Assembly: GCA_900540685.1 (NCBI GenBank)
Contig: UQGS01000020.1
Coordinates: forward strand, 1-34,831
Direction: 5' to 3'
Length of the DNA: 34,831 nt
From: an uncultured Catenibacterium sp.
GTDB taxonomy: Bacteria > Bacillota_I > Bacilli_A > Erysipelotrichales > Coprobacillaceae
Positions 8,868 through 16,800 of the stretch are shown one piece after another (the stretch's first letter is position 1; each line of letters starts with the position of its first letter). The position numbers and the translations under genes are program-made. The notes below the pieces were generated by a model that made no database searches, had not been told where the DNA came from, and saw only the letters and a list, made by a program, of their open reading frames with translations.

Positions 8868-9566
8868 TTAGTGCCTCTTGAAATAGTTTTGTATATCTTC
8901 TGCAGGAATAATAGTAATCATGTCTTCTTTATAGTTATTCTTCCATGGTCCTGTTTTAGTGAGTGTGACAAGTGTCTTTAAAGGGTAACGTGAGAATGTA
9001 TTGAGAATCTCATCTATGTATTCCTTCTTGTCTTCATCTAGATCCAAATAAGCGTCTTCGATGATCTTATATCTTACATCATCCTGTACTCTAAATGGGA
9101 ATGTAGAAAACAAGTGATAGACATCAGGATAGATGACACCCTGCTTCCATGCTTCACAATGTTCATGAAAGAGTGGTTCAGGGTAGGAATAAGCCTGTAT
9201 GAAATATAGATAGGATTCTAGCTGCATGGGTGTGAGTTCTTCGAGTGTATAAAAGAGATAAGAGATGACCTGTAAGATCTCTTTTGAACAGGAAAATTGT
9301 GATTTAAGGGTGAGACATTGATTGATAGCCTTTTTAAAGGCAGGTCCCATCTTCTCATGGTTCTTATTCACTAAGTTCATCATATAGTCTATATCACATA
9401 GTGCATTGTGGATTACTTGTGCATAGCCAGGATGAGGTGTACTTCCCTGTAAATATCTTGTAATTGTGACTTCTCCAAAGCCTAAAGCATAAGATAATGG
9501 TGCTTTACCGAGATGATAGAGAGACATAAGGGCTTCTATTTCTTCTTGTAGTCTTGTTTTACACAT
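8868..9566 (-). CDS. helix-turn-helix protein with a Panacea/SocA-like (DUF4065) domain
   Basis: A 232-residue protein. Residues about 1-60 resemble an XRE/MqsA-like helix-turn-helix (LSYALGFGEVTITRYLQGS). Residues about 100-200 resemble the Panacea (SocA/GepA, DUF4065) fold, with the typical run SYLYFIQAYSY, PLFHEHCEAW and GVIYPDVYHLF. Panacea domains are known as antitoxin domains that pair with very different toxins. I start it at the ATG at 9566 with AAGGTG upstream; the GTG at 9584 lies within 10 bases of the -10 box and would barely be transcribed. A dyad sits in its promoter. The next gene follows after one base. Confidence 0.85.
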   Translation of the reverse strand: MCKTRLQEEIEALMSLYHLGKAPLSYALGFGEVTITRYLQGSTPHPGYAQVIHNALCDIDYMMNLVNKNHEKMGPAFKKAINQCLTLKSQFSCSKEILQVISYLFYTLEELTPMQLESYLYFIQAYSYPEPLFHEHCEAWKQGVIYPDVYHLFSTFPFRVQDDVRYKIIEDAYLDLDEDKKEYIDEILNTFSRYPLKTLVTLTKTGPWKNNYKEDMITIIPAEDIQNYFKRH

Positions 9567-9588
9567 CTTATTCACCTTCTTCACACTT

Positions 9589-9625
9589 ATTATACCATAT
9601 GATAGACTTTTTAGAAATATCTATC
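9589..9625 (-). promoter_or_regulatory. promoter and candidate operator of the Panacea-domain operon
   Basis: TATAAT (9589-9594) lies on the minus strand 22 bases before the start codon. Directly upstream, 9601-9625 is an imperfect 25-bp palindrome of the form GATAGAnnTTTnnnAAAnnTCTATC covering the -35 region. The helix-turn-helix gene just downstream makes autoregulation likely by inference. Confidence 0.6.
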
Positions 9626-9646
9626 ATGTGCATTAAAAGAACGAAA

Positions 9647-9676
9647 AAAGTGCATATCATTGTGAATATGCACTTT
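9647..9676 (-). terminator. intrinsic terminator with the stop codon in its loop
   Basis: A perfect 10-bp stem (9647-9656 with 9667-9676), 10-base loop and a T-run on the minus strand. The stop codon of the 107-residue gene is within the loop. Confidence 0.82.
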
Positions 9677-9980
9677 CCTGTGTGAAGATGTTTTCTATCT
9701 CCACCAACATTTTCCCAAATTCATTGAGCTTTGTATAAAGCTCATCATCGTCAATATTCATGACGATTTCATTTTGTCTGATCAATGCATCATGCATATA
9801 ACATATTGCAGAGATCTTTTCCTTCTTATCAGCGTCTAGCTGATATGTATCAGTCAGATTTGTGATTGTAGAGGCCTGATCTGAGAGCTTATAAGACCTG
9901 TTATGCACAAAGGCATAGACAATCATATGTTCGCCCTTGAAATTCTTATAGGGCATCAACAGCTTTTGATAATTCAGCAT
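9657..9980 (-). CDS. hypothetical protein, 107 residues
   Basis: I do not recognise this protein. It is mixed charge with a likely beta-rich N-terminal part (HMIVYAFVHNRSYKL) and a helical C-terminal half ending EFGKMLVEIENIF, which looks like an amphipathic or coiled segment. The ATG at 9980 is preceded by GAGGGGA at about 10 bases; a GTG three codons earlier touches the ribosome site. It has its own promoter and terminator, so it is a single-gene transcript between the YolD/polymerase operon and the Panacea operon. Confidence 0.65.
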   Translation of the reverse strand: MLNYQKLLMPYKNFKGEHMIVYAFVHNRSYKLSDQASTITNLTDTYQLDADKKEKISAICYMHDALIRQNEIVMNIDDDELYTKLNEFGKMLVEIENIFTQESAYSQ

Positions 9981-10006
9981 GCGCTTCACTTCCCCTCTTG
10001 TTCTCT

Positions 10007-10035
10007 ATTATATCTTAGTTACTATTTATAAATAG
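10007..10035 (-). promoter_or_regulatory. promoter of the 107-residue gene with a palindrome over the -35 region
   Basis: TATAAT at 10007-10012 (minus strand). The perfect 14-bp palindrome CTATTTATAAATAG at 10022-10035 covers the place where the -35 box should be, and no good TTGACA match is seen. This suggests a regulated promoter, but AT-rich palindromes also occur by chance. Confidence 0.45.
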
Positions 10036-10071
10036 AGTGTGGCAAGAAATTGGACGAAGAAAAATCACATA

Positions 10072-10374
10072 TTATAGCTCGAGTGAATAGATATTCTTGA
10101 GCTGTATTTTATGGTGATTGATATATATGTAGTGATCATTGAGATTCACTGTTTGTACTATTCCTCTTATTTGAGAATAAGAAGACCCTGTATAATAGAC
10201 GACTCCTATCGTGTCTCCTTCCTGGATCTGATGTATCTTCCAGTCAAGTTCATAATATTGGTCTTCACATAGTTCTTTTCTAGGTATTGTAGTGTCTTCT
10301 TGAAGTAATTCTTTAAATCCTTTTAAGGCATCATAACTTAAAAATAAACGTGCACGATCAACCTTCTTACGCAT
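10072..10374 (-). CDS. YolD-like protein
   Basis: A 100-residue protein with the YolD-like layout: an N-terminal helix with the motif DRARLFLSYDALKGFKELL, a central basic/acidic region, and a small beta barrel at the end (GDTIGVVYYTGSSY, IRGIVQTV). YolD-family genes commonly follow UvrX-like Y-family polymerase genes in Bacillota and their phages. The start overlaps the end of the polymerase gene by 8 bases, with GGAGG just upstream, so the two are one operon. Its biochemical role is not established; a partner of the polymerase in lesion bypass is the usual assumption. Confidence 0.82.
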   Translation of the reverse strand: MRKKVDRARLFLSYDALKGFKELLQEDTTIPRKELCEDQYYELDWKIHQIQEGDTIGVVYYTGSSYSQIRGIVQTVNLNDHYIYINHHKIQLKNIYSLEL

Positions 10375-11623
10375 TATGACCTCCTATTAATGTATTTCTT
10401 TTTTCTGTTGTAGCTTTTTCCTGTTTATTCATCAGCTTTAATATTGCATTCTTCCCATACTTATGACGTATAGAGACAATTGCTCTTTGCAGCTTCTTTT
10501 CTTCTTCTAATGCCTCTATATCACTAAATAAGTCATAGGATTCATAGGCTTCATCTAAGACATCTCCAAAGGATATAGAAATCTGTCTGATCAGTCTTCC
10601 CTTTTCTACTTTTAGATGATAAAGAGAGATAAAGCTATCCATAAGAATACTCAATGAATTCGTACGAACAGTGAGCTTCCTAGAGCCTCCTGCCCATCCT
10701 CCTCCATCTGTACGTGAATAACCAATATATAAGCTTATATGATTTGTGACTAAATGTGATTCGACAAGTCTTAAGACATTCAGTTCTACCATTTCCTTTA
10801 CAACTAGTAAGGCATCCTCATAGTTATAATCAGAAAAGAGCACCTGTGAGTTATTCACTGATTCATTCTTAGGACGATACTTCTTAATAGAAGCAATTGT
10901 AGCAGGTTCTCTGCCCCAGGCATGATCTATGATATATTCCGCATTAATGCCAAACTCTTTATAAAGAATCTCTTCAGGAATCTGGGTAATTCCATGCATA
11001 TCCACAACACCTAATTTTAATAAATGATTGGCCGTTCCACTTCCCATATGCCAGAAATCAGTGATAGGTAAATGATGCCATAAGTATTTCTGGTATCTTT
11101 CTTCATCCAGTATTCCAATATTCTCTTTTGTATGCTTAGAGATGATATCAAGGGCAATTTTCGCAAGATAGAGATTGGTTCCTATGCCACATGTGGCAGT
11201 AATATGTGTATCTTCAAATACAGCCTGCATCAACATCTTTGCAAACTCCTTCGCACTCTTATGATAAAGATGCATATAGGACGTAATATCAATAAAACAT
11301 TCATCAATAGAATAAACATGAATATCATCAGGTGAGACATAACGACAATAAATACGATAAATACGGGCTGAATACTCCATATATAGATGCATGCGGGGTA
11401 TCGCGGTGATGTACTCTACACCCTTAGGTATTTCAAATATACGACAGCGATTATGGATTCCCATGCTTTTCATTCGAGGTGTAATCGCAAGACATAATGC
11501 CCCATTACCTCTTGTAGGATCTGCCACTACAAGATTAGTTTTAAAGGGATCAAGATTTCTTTCACTGCATTCGCAAGACGCAAAGAAGGTTTTTAAATCT
11601 ATACATAAATATACCTTATTCAT
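10367..11623 (-). CDS. Y-family lesion-bypass DNA polymerase (UvrX/UmuC-like)
   Basis: The 418-residue protein begins with the metal-binding motif YLCIDLKTFFAS (Asp9) and has the second motif YSIDECFIDIT (Asp107, Glu108). The little-finger domain covers about residues 240-390. ADPTRGNGALCLAITP is typical of the UvrX/UmuC branch, rather than DinB. It copies past damaged DNA at the cost of mutations. Start codon at 11623 with AGGAGG-like purines upstream. Its promoter contains a dyad shared in sequence with that of the divergent LexA-like repressor, so induction after DNA damage is likely. YolD follows in the operon. Confidence 0.93.
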   Translation of the reverse strand: MNKVYLCIDLKTFFASCECSERNLDPFKTNLVVADPTRGNGALCLAITPRMKSMGIHNRCRIFEIPKGVEYITAIPRMHLYMEYSARIYRIYCRYVSPDDIHVYSIDECFIDITSYMHLYHKSAKEFAKMLMQAVFEDTHITATCGIGTNLYLAKIALDIISKHTKENIGILDEERYQKYLWHHLPITDFWHMGSGTANHLLKLGVVDMHGITQIPEEILYKEFGINAEYIIDHAWGREPATIASIKKYRPKNESVNNSQVLFSDYNYEDALLVVKEMVELNVLRLVESHLVTNHISLYIGYSRTDGGGWAGGSRKLTVRTNSLSILMDSFISLYHLKVEKGRLIRQISISFGDVLDEAYESYDLFSDIEALEEEKKLQRAIVSIRHKYGKNAILKLMNKQEKATTEKRNTLIGGHNA

Positions 11624-11649
11624 TATCCTTCCTCCTTCCTGTTAGTCTT

Positions 11650-11694
11650 ATTATAGTAATGTATGGTGCATATTTCAATTAGTTTTGCACCATA
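11650..11694 (-). promoter_or_regulatory. promoter of the Y-family polymerase with a TGCACCA/TGGTGCA operator
   Basis: On the minus strand, TTGAAA (11673-11678), 17-base spacer, TATAAT (11650-11655). An inverted repeat TATGGTGCA (11662-11670) and TGCACCATA (11686-11694), 15 bases apart, brackets the -35 box, with one half in the spacer. A bound repressor would block the promoter. The same half-site recurs at the divergent repressor promoter. Confidence 0.75.
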
Positions 11695-11716
11695 TTAATT
11701 GTGTACGTACAATGAA

Positions 11717-11757
11717 TGACGCATTTGTTTGCACCAAAATGCATTATGTTGTATAAT
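11717..11757 (+). promoter_or_regulatory. promoter of the LexA-like repressor gene with a matching operator
   Basis: TATAAT at 11752-11757, with a weak -35 at about 11728-11734 that coincides with TGCACCA (11730-11736). An imperfect partner TGACGCA (11717-11723) completes a dyad with 6-base spacing. Between the two promoters lies the palindrome TGTACGTACA at about 11702-11711. Confidence 0.65.
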
Positions 11758-11778
11758 GCCTAAAAAGAGGTGGAGAAC

Positions 11779-12375
11779 ATGAATTTTAAAGAATATCTAA
11801 AGATGTATAAAGAAAAGATGGGTGTGTCTAATGAGTATATTGCGAGTCAATTAGGCGTGAACCGTTCTACTGTAACAAGATGGTTAAAAGGTGATACAAA
11901 GGTGACGAATCCTGAAGTGATTGAGAAATTATCTTTTATACTAGGTGTAGATGTAGAATCAGTGATCAATAGTGAAGAGCGTTATGAAAAGCCCGTACTA
12001 GGTGAAGTCAAAGCCGGGTATGATTTACTCATTGATGAAAATTTTGAAGGATATGAACAGGTGACTCAGGATGATTATTATCGTGGGGATTTCTTTTTAC
12101 GTGTAGTAGGAGATTCTATGTCAGGAGCTCATATCCATGATGGGGATCTATTATATGTCAAGAAATGTAATGATGTACCAAGTGGTACGATTGCGGTTGT
12201 ATTAATTAATCGTAGTGAAGTAACAGTTAAAAAGGTCATAAAAAAAGAAGGATTACTGATTCTAGAACCAGCGAACCCTTCCGTAGATGTACGTTATTAT
12301 TCTCAGGAAGAGGTAGAAAGTCTTCCTGTAGAAATTATTGGAAAAGCATTATATAGTCGTTCTGATTTAGTATAA
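11779..12375 (+). CDS. LexA-like self-cleaving repressor (XRE helix-turn-helix plus S24 peptidase)
   Basis: A 198-residue protein with an XRE-type helix-turn-helix at about residues 17-56 (EYIASQLGVNRSTVTRWL) and a LexA/UmuD-type S24 peptidase domain. The cleavage site is Ala79-Gly80 in EVKAGYD, the catalytic Ser113 is in GDSM, and Lys151 is in EVTVKK. RecA filaments trigger self-cleavage in this family, which releases the target genes. The combination is that of HdiR-type repressors, not canonical LexA with its winged helix. Start at the ATG at 11779 with GAGGTGGAG upstream; the GTG at 11770 is inside that site. Targets by position are itself and the divergent polymerase. Confidence 0.92.
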   Translation: MNFKEYLKMYKEKMGVSNEYIASQLGVNRSTVTRWLKGDTKVTNPEVIEKLSFILGVDVESVINSEERYEKPVLGEVKAGYDLLIDENFEGYEQVTQDDYYRGDFFLRVVGDSMSGAHIHDGDLLYVKKCNDVPSGTIAVVLINRSEVTVKKVIKKEGLLILEPANPSVDVRYYSQEEVESLPVEIIGKALYSRSDLV

Positions 12376-13104
12376 GAATTCTTCAATCATTAAAGTACTC
12401 ATACGCTTCTTAAGATCATCTAGCTTTACATCATCTCCTAGACAAAAAGAAATATGTTTATATTCTTCAAAGAGTGTTTTTCTACAAGTGATTTCTCTTT
12501 GTCCGATTGTAGTCTGATAAAGGTGATCATGTGTTGTAATATTCATATGATGTTGTAATTCTTTTAAAGCAGCCTGACCATTGAGTTTCATACGATGATT
12601 CTTTTCTTCTTGATCATCGTTACTTTGTGCATCAAACATATAAGCACAAATACTATAGTTCTTATGATGACATTCCTTGAATATATCATGAATCATATAA
12701 GTGAAGTCTACAAATATTCCTCCACCTGTACCCCCTACTATACCAGAGGCAATAAGGACATTAATATGATCTTCCCCAGCAATAGAAATCATCTTCTCAA
12801 TAAGAGTCTTGAATTCATGTCTCATACCTTCATAGACCTTTTCATCTCTAAAGATCTTCTGACCGAGTGTTCTATCACAATCTGTTCCACGAGGATCTAG
12901 AATGATGATTTCATCATCTGCCATATGTATATTCTTGATATGAGATGTCATATCTACGATTCTCATTTCTACTCTATCTATATCATCATAATCATGTTTT
13001 ATTTTACCTTTTAAGGAATCAATGACACCGCCACCAAGTCCTCCTAATCCAACAATAATAATAGGATCTGCTTGATTCATGTTTCTACTTAGTTGTAGCC
13101 CCAT
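12367..13104 (-). CDS. short tubulin/FtsZ-like GTPase-domain protein (Tubulin_2-like)
   Basis: The protein is 245 residues. PIIIVGLGGLGGGVIDSL near residue 14-31 is the N-terminal nucleotide-binding loop, and SGIVGGTGGGIFVDF near residue 116-130 is the tubulin/FtsZ signature loop (GGTGxG type). A later stretch, KLNGQAALKEL, matches the NAYAALKEL-like helix of the Tubulin_2 group. FtsZ is about 350 residues and most Tubulin_2 proteins are much longer; here only the GTPase half is present and no FtsZ-type T7 loop (NxDxxD) is visible. Start at the ATG at 13104 with GGAGG upstream. Its end overlaps the LexA-like gene by 9 bases, tail to tail. Function unknown. Confidence 0.75.
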   Translation of the reverse strand: MGLQLSRNMNQADPIIIVGLGGLGGGVIDSLKGKIKHDYDDIDRVEMRIVDMTSHIKNIHMADDEIIILDPRGTDCDRTLGQKIFRDEKVYEGMRHEFKTLIEKMISIAGEDHINVLIASGIVGGTGGGIFVDFTYMIHDIFKECHHKNYSICAYMFDAQSNDDQEEKNHRMKLNGQAALKELQHHMNITTHDHLYQTTIGQREITCRKTLFEEYKHISFCLGDDVKLDDLKKRMSTLMIEEFLY

Positions 13105-13148
13105 AAAGTTATCCTCCATTTCATACCACAAATAATTTAGCCTTTCCT

Positions 13149-13176
13149 ATTCTAACATATTTTAAACACATTACAA
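13149..13176 (-). promoter_or_regulatory. promoter of the tubulin-like gene
   Basis: On the minus strand, TTGTAA (13171-13176), 16-base spacer, and an extended -10 TGTTAGAAT with the hexamer at 13149-13154. The 5' leader would be about 38 bases. It lies between the terminator at 13188-13224 and the gene, so the gene is expressed on its own. Confidence 0.6.
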
Positions 13177-13187
13177 TAAAAATCAAA

Positions 13188-13224
13188 GGAAGCTGTAAAG
13201 CCCGGCTAGGACCTTACAGCTTCC
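13188..13224 (-). terminator. strong hairpin terminator after the 55-codon candidate gene
   Basis: A perfect 11-bp stem GGAAGCTGTAA/TTACAGCTTCC (13188-13198 with 13214-13224), 15-base GC-rich loop, with T-runs on both sides. The stop codon of the small gene is in the stem. It could stop transcription in both directions. Confidence 0.8.
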
Positions 13225-13381
13225 CTTTTTTCATATAATGAGATGCTTTGATTATAAGAACACGATTCGTATAAGTATAACCATTTCTTACTATATGTGC
13301 ATTGGAGAAATTCTTTTGGCAATTTTCACGCTGGCAAGCTTCCCCTTCTATACCAGCATTTTTCTTTTTCTCTTGAGTCAT
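13214..13381 (-). CDS. candidate small gene, 55 residues, unknown
   Basis: A 55-residue frame from the ATG at 13381, or one codon longer from a TTG at 13384, which is better spaced (8 bases) from GAGGGG. It is basic, has two cysteines in ACQRENCQKN and ends MKKGKL. I recognise no family. Support comes from context: a good promoter (TTGTAA-16-TATAAT) just upstream, a ribosome site and a strong terminator that overlaps the stop codon, all on the same strand. It fills most of the 400-base space between the tubulin-like gene and the DUF1292 gene. A structured small RNA without translation is the alternative. Confidence 0.45.
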   Translation of the reverse strand: MTQEKKKNAGIEGEACQRENCQKNFSNAHIVRNGYTYTNRVLIIKASHYMKKGKL

Positions 13382-13415
13382 CAAATCTGCTTCCCCTCTT
13401 TCAATGCCAATTATT

Positions 13416-13443
13416 ATTATACTGCAACGATTATATATTACAA
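13416..13443 (-). promoter_or_regulatory. promoter of the 55-codon candidate gene
   Basis: On the minus strand, TTGTAA (13438-13443), 16-base spacer, TATAAT (13416-13421). Transcription would begin near 13409, about 10 bases before the ribosome site. Confidence 0.55.
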
Positions 13444-13488
13444 TACATTTTCATAACATATTCACATAATACTAACATAATATGAAAA

Positions 13489-13511
13489 AGAATAGGCTAT
13501 TTGCCTATTCT
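13489..13511 (-). terminator. intrinsic terminator of the DUF1292 gene
   Basis: A 9-bp stem AGAATAGGC/GCCTATTCT (13489-13497 with 13503-13511) with a T-run on the minus strand. It overlaps the stop codon at 13505. Confidence 0.82.
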
Positions 13512-13768
13512 TCTACAAAATTGAATTTGTCTTTGTTTCTTTCTTTGAATATTTCAAAGAGGATATTTGTCTTGTCAGGTGTCACACCGAGTAACCCATC
13601 TATGCCCTCTTCTTTAGTGGGTACAACTTCATAGATAGAAACCTGTGTTGTTGATTCACTATGGGGCATGAGGACGACATATGTACGTTCTTCATGAGTG
13701 AATTGATCCAACATCTTGAATGTGACATCAGTACCTGATGCATCTTTTAATGTAATAATGTTTTTCAT
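13505..13768 (-). CDS. DUF1292 family protein (YrzB-like)
   Basis: An 87-residue acidic protein of the DUF1292 type: an early ITLKDASGTDVTFKMLDQF segment, then EERTYVVLMPH, then a late acidic tail. Members are small cytoplasmic proteins conserved in Firmicutes with no established biochemical role. CGAGGT lies upstream of the ATG. It has its own terminator and is downstream of sbcC with a 56-base gap. Confidence 0.8.
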   Translation of the reverse strand: MKNIITLKDASGTDVTFKMLDQFTHEERTYVVLMPHSESTTQVSIYEVVPTKEEGIDGLLGVTPDKTNILFEIFKERNKDKFNFVEE

Positions 13769-13824
13769 CGTGTTTACCTCGCGTATTCATTATGCCATAA
13801 GTATGTGTCTTACGACAATCATTT

Positions 13825-16800
13825 TTAGCTGATCTGCCACTTCACATGAGACCCATGATCATCCTTGGATACGACTAATTGGTCTTCTATTTCCTGTTTT
13901 AATTCTGATACATGGGAGATAATACCAATCAGTTTAGTGCCTTCTGACATTTCCATAAGTACTTTAACGGCTTCATCTCTTGAATGATCATCTAAAGAAC
14001 CAAAACCTTCATCAATAAACATAATATCTAGATCAATACCTGATGCACTTTCTTTAATCTCATCTGCCATACCAAGGGCTAAAGAGAGTGCAGCCATGAA
14101 TGATTCTCCGCCAGATAATGTATTGATTTCTCTTTCTGAGTCAGTCACAAAGGAATAAACCATCAAGTCCAAGCCTTTATTCTTACCTTCTCCTGCCTGT
14201 TCAATGTTCTTGAGATGGAGTTCATACTGACCGGCAGACATATCATAGAAACGATTATTGGCTTCTATTAAGATACGTTCTAGGTATGTTCTTTGAACAT
14301 ATGTTTCTAAGTCCATTCTAGAACCTGATACATTACCAGATAACTGATTATATAAAGTAGTCAACTGATGATTCTTATGAATCATTTCTTTTGCGTGAGA
14401 GACGATAGTATCTAAGTTCTTTAATGAATCACGGTTGTTTAAATAAATACGTTCTAATGATTGTACCTGAGTTAATTGGTTTGTATATGTATCATCCGCT
14501 TCTTTATATTCAGCTTGTAAGAGATCAAGTTGTGGAAGAGACTGCCCTTTGATTCGTTTTTCTATTGTCTCTACTTTAGAAGAGACACTTGCGTAATTCT
14601 TAGAGTAATTCATATAAGCTTGATTGAAACGCTGTATATCTTCTTTTTGATACTTAGAAGTAAGCTCCTGCCAAGAATCACATTCATATTCTTCTACTAA
14701 GCTTGTATAAAACTTATAAGACTCATCCTTGCTTCTTTCTAGTTGAGGAAGAGAAGATTTGAATGTAGTAATGAGTGTTGCACATTGATCATAGACTTCT
14801 TTAGTTGTCTTAACCTTCTGTTTAAAAGTCTTATAAGTTTGATCTTCTTCCTGTTTTTTCTTATTAAGTACAGATAATGCGTTTTGTGCATCTTCTAGTG
14901 ATGAATAGATTAACTGATTCTTTAATTCCTGGATTATAGAATCAAGAGATGCACGTTTAACTTCATACTCATGAATCGTATTGGTCAATGTCTGCACCTT
15001 TTCTTCAAATGTATTGAGCTGTGTTTCAATTGTTTCTAGTTCTTGAGTCAGAAACTCAAAGCGACTCTTCTTCTCCTTTAATTCTTCCGCCTGTTGAGAT
15101 AATAACTGCTTCTCATTTAAAAGCGTATCCTTTAAAGACTGTAGTGTATCGTCACAAGCTAATAAAGTACTCAGTTTAGTGAGATCATCCTTATATTTCT
15201 CTTTTAATTCATTTAAAGAAGTCTGAAGAGAGGATGCTTTGGCACTTTCTGTTTCTACTAATACAAATGCCTGATCCTTTTCTTTTCTCATATCTTCTAA
15301 TTGTTCTTTAGTAGGAATAACACCTTCCTGTAAAGAGGCAAGACGTGGATGATGGATAGACCCACATACAGGACAAGGAATCCCTTCTTCAAGAGTTCTT
15401 GCAAGTAATCCTGCCTGAGCATCTAGGAAGAGCTGATTGGCTTCTTCATAGAGATGATTCTTTTCGTTATAGGAAGCACTTAAGCTTGTGTATTTATTTT
15501 GAGTAGATGTGAGTTCTTTTTCTTTTTTAGATATAGTATTGTAGTCCTTTACTAGCTGGTTATAGGAATCAAGTTTTGTCTTGAATTCCTTATGTTTAGA
15601 TTCAAGAATTACCTGTTCTTTTTCTACATCTTTAAGTGTTTCTAGTTCTTTTTGACTTTTCTCTTGTCTCAATCTTAAAGATTCTTTGTTTTCATTGAGT
15701 AAATTAAGCTGTTTTGTGGAATTTTCTATATTTTTATTAATATTAGAAATATCTTTTTCTTTAATACTTAATTGTTTTCTATATTCTAAATCTTTTTTCG
15801 CTTTATCATATTCTTGTGTATATTGGCTAACGAACTCTTCGTGTTTTACATCTGCACTACATTCTTCGTCTTTAAGTGATTCATACTGAATGCGTAGTTC
15901 TGGCTCTCTTTTTAACTCATTATCTAACTTATTTTGAGTTTCTGTATACTGTTTTTGATCTTTTGTATAAGAAGTATATGCCTGCAAGATATTATAAGCA
16001 TGTTCAATTTTCAAAGAAAGCTGATAGTTGTTTTCTACCTCTTCTTTTTGGTTATTTAGCTCAGCTAGACTCTTCTTCGCTTCTGCTAAATCTGTATAAT
16101 CCTTAATCAATTCTCTTGCCTTTTCTAAACTTGTCTTCTTCTCTTCCTTGAATTTCTCTACATTCTTTAAAGATACTTTTTCTTTATCAAGAGCTTCTTG
16201 TTCACTTATACAATAGTCTTTAAGTTTTTCTACAAGTTCATCTAAGTAAGAGATTTCTCCTCTTTGAATGGCTTCTATAAGAAAAGTCAGATCTTCATCC
16301 TCTACATGAATATGCCCTACTTCACTCATACATCTTGTTTTGATATCACTAATACTCTTTTCTGTTTCTTTTCTTCTGTTGTTGAGTTCTTCTACAATAT
16401 CATTATAGATTTCTGTATGGAAAAGCTTTCTAAAAATTTCTTTCTTCTCATTAGATGTCTTACGTAATACATCCATGAACTCACCTTGCGCAATCATTGC
16501 GACCTGCATGAACTGTTCTTTAGTCAGTTGAATGATATCTATAATCTTCTTATTGGCTTCTTTTTGAGGATACTCAGATCCATCTGGCATCATTAATGCG
16601 ATACTGCCTGATTCTGCTTTCTCTTTTCTTAATCCTTTTTTAGCCCCTGCTTTATAGTATGTATAATGCTGGGGAATACGATGAATGGTATAAATCTTTT
16701 CATCATCACCATAGCCTTGTGAGAAAGTCAACTCTACATAAGGTTTGATATCAAGTGAAGCAAATTGACTCTGTAAGAGTATTCCTGTTTTCTTATTTAG

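Noticed and set aside
13238..13485. Two overlapping plus-strand open frames of 62-72 codons
   Set aside because: They have no ribosome site, are rich in aromatic residues as expected from reading AT-rich DNA backwards, and lie opposite the better-supported small minus-strand unit.
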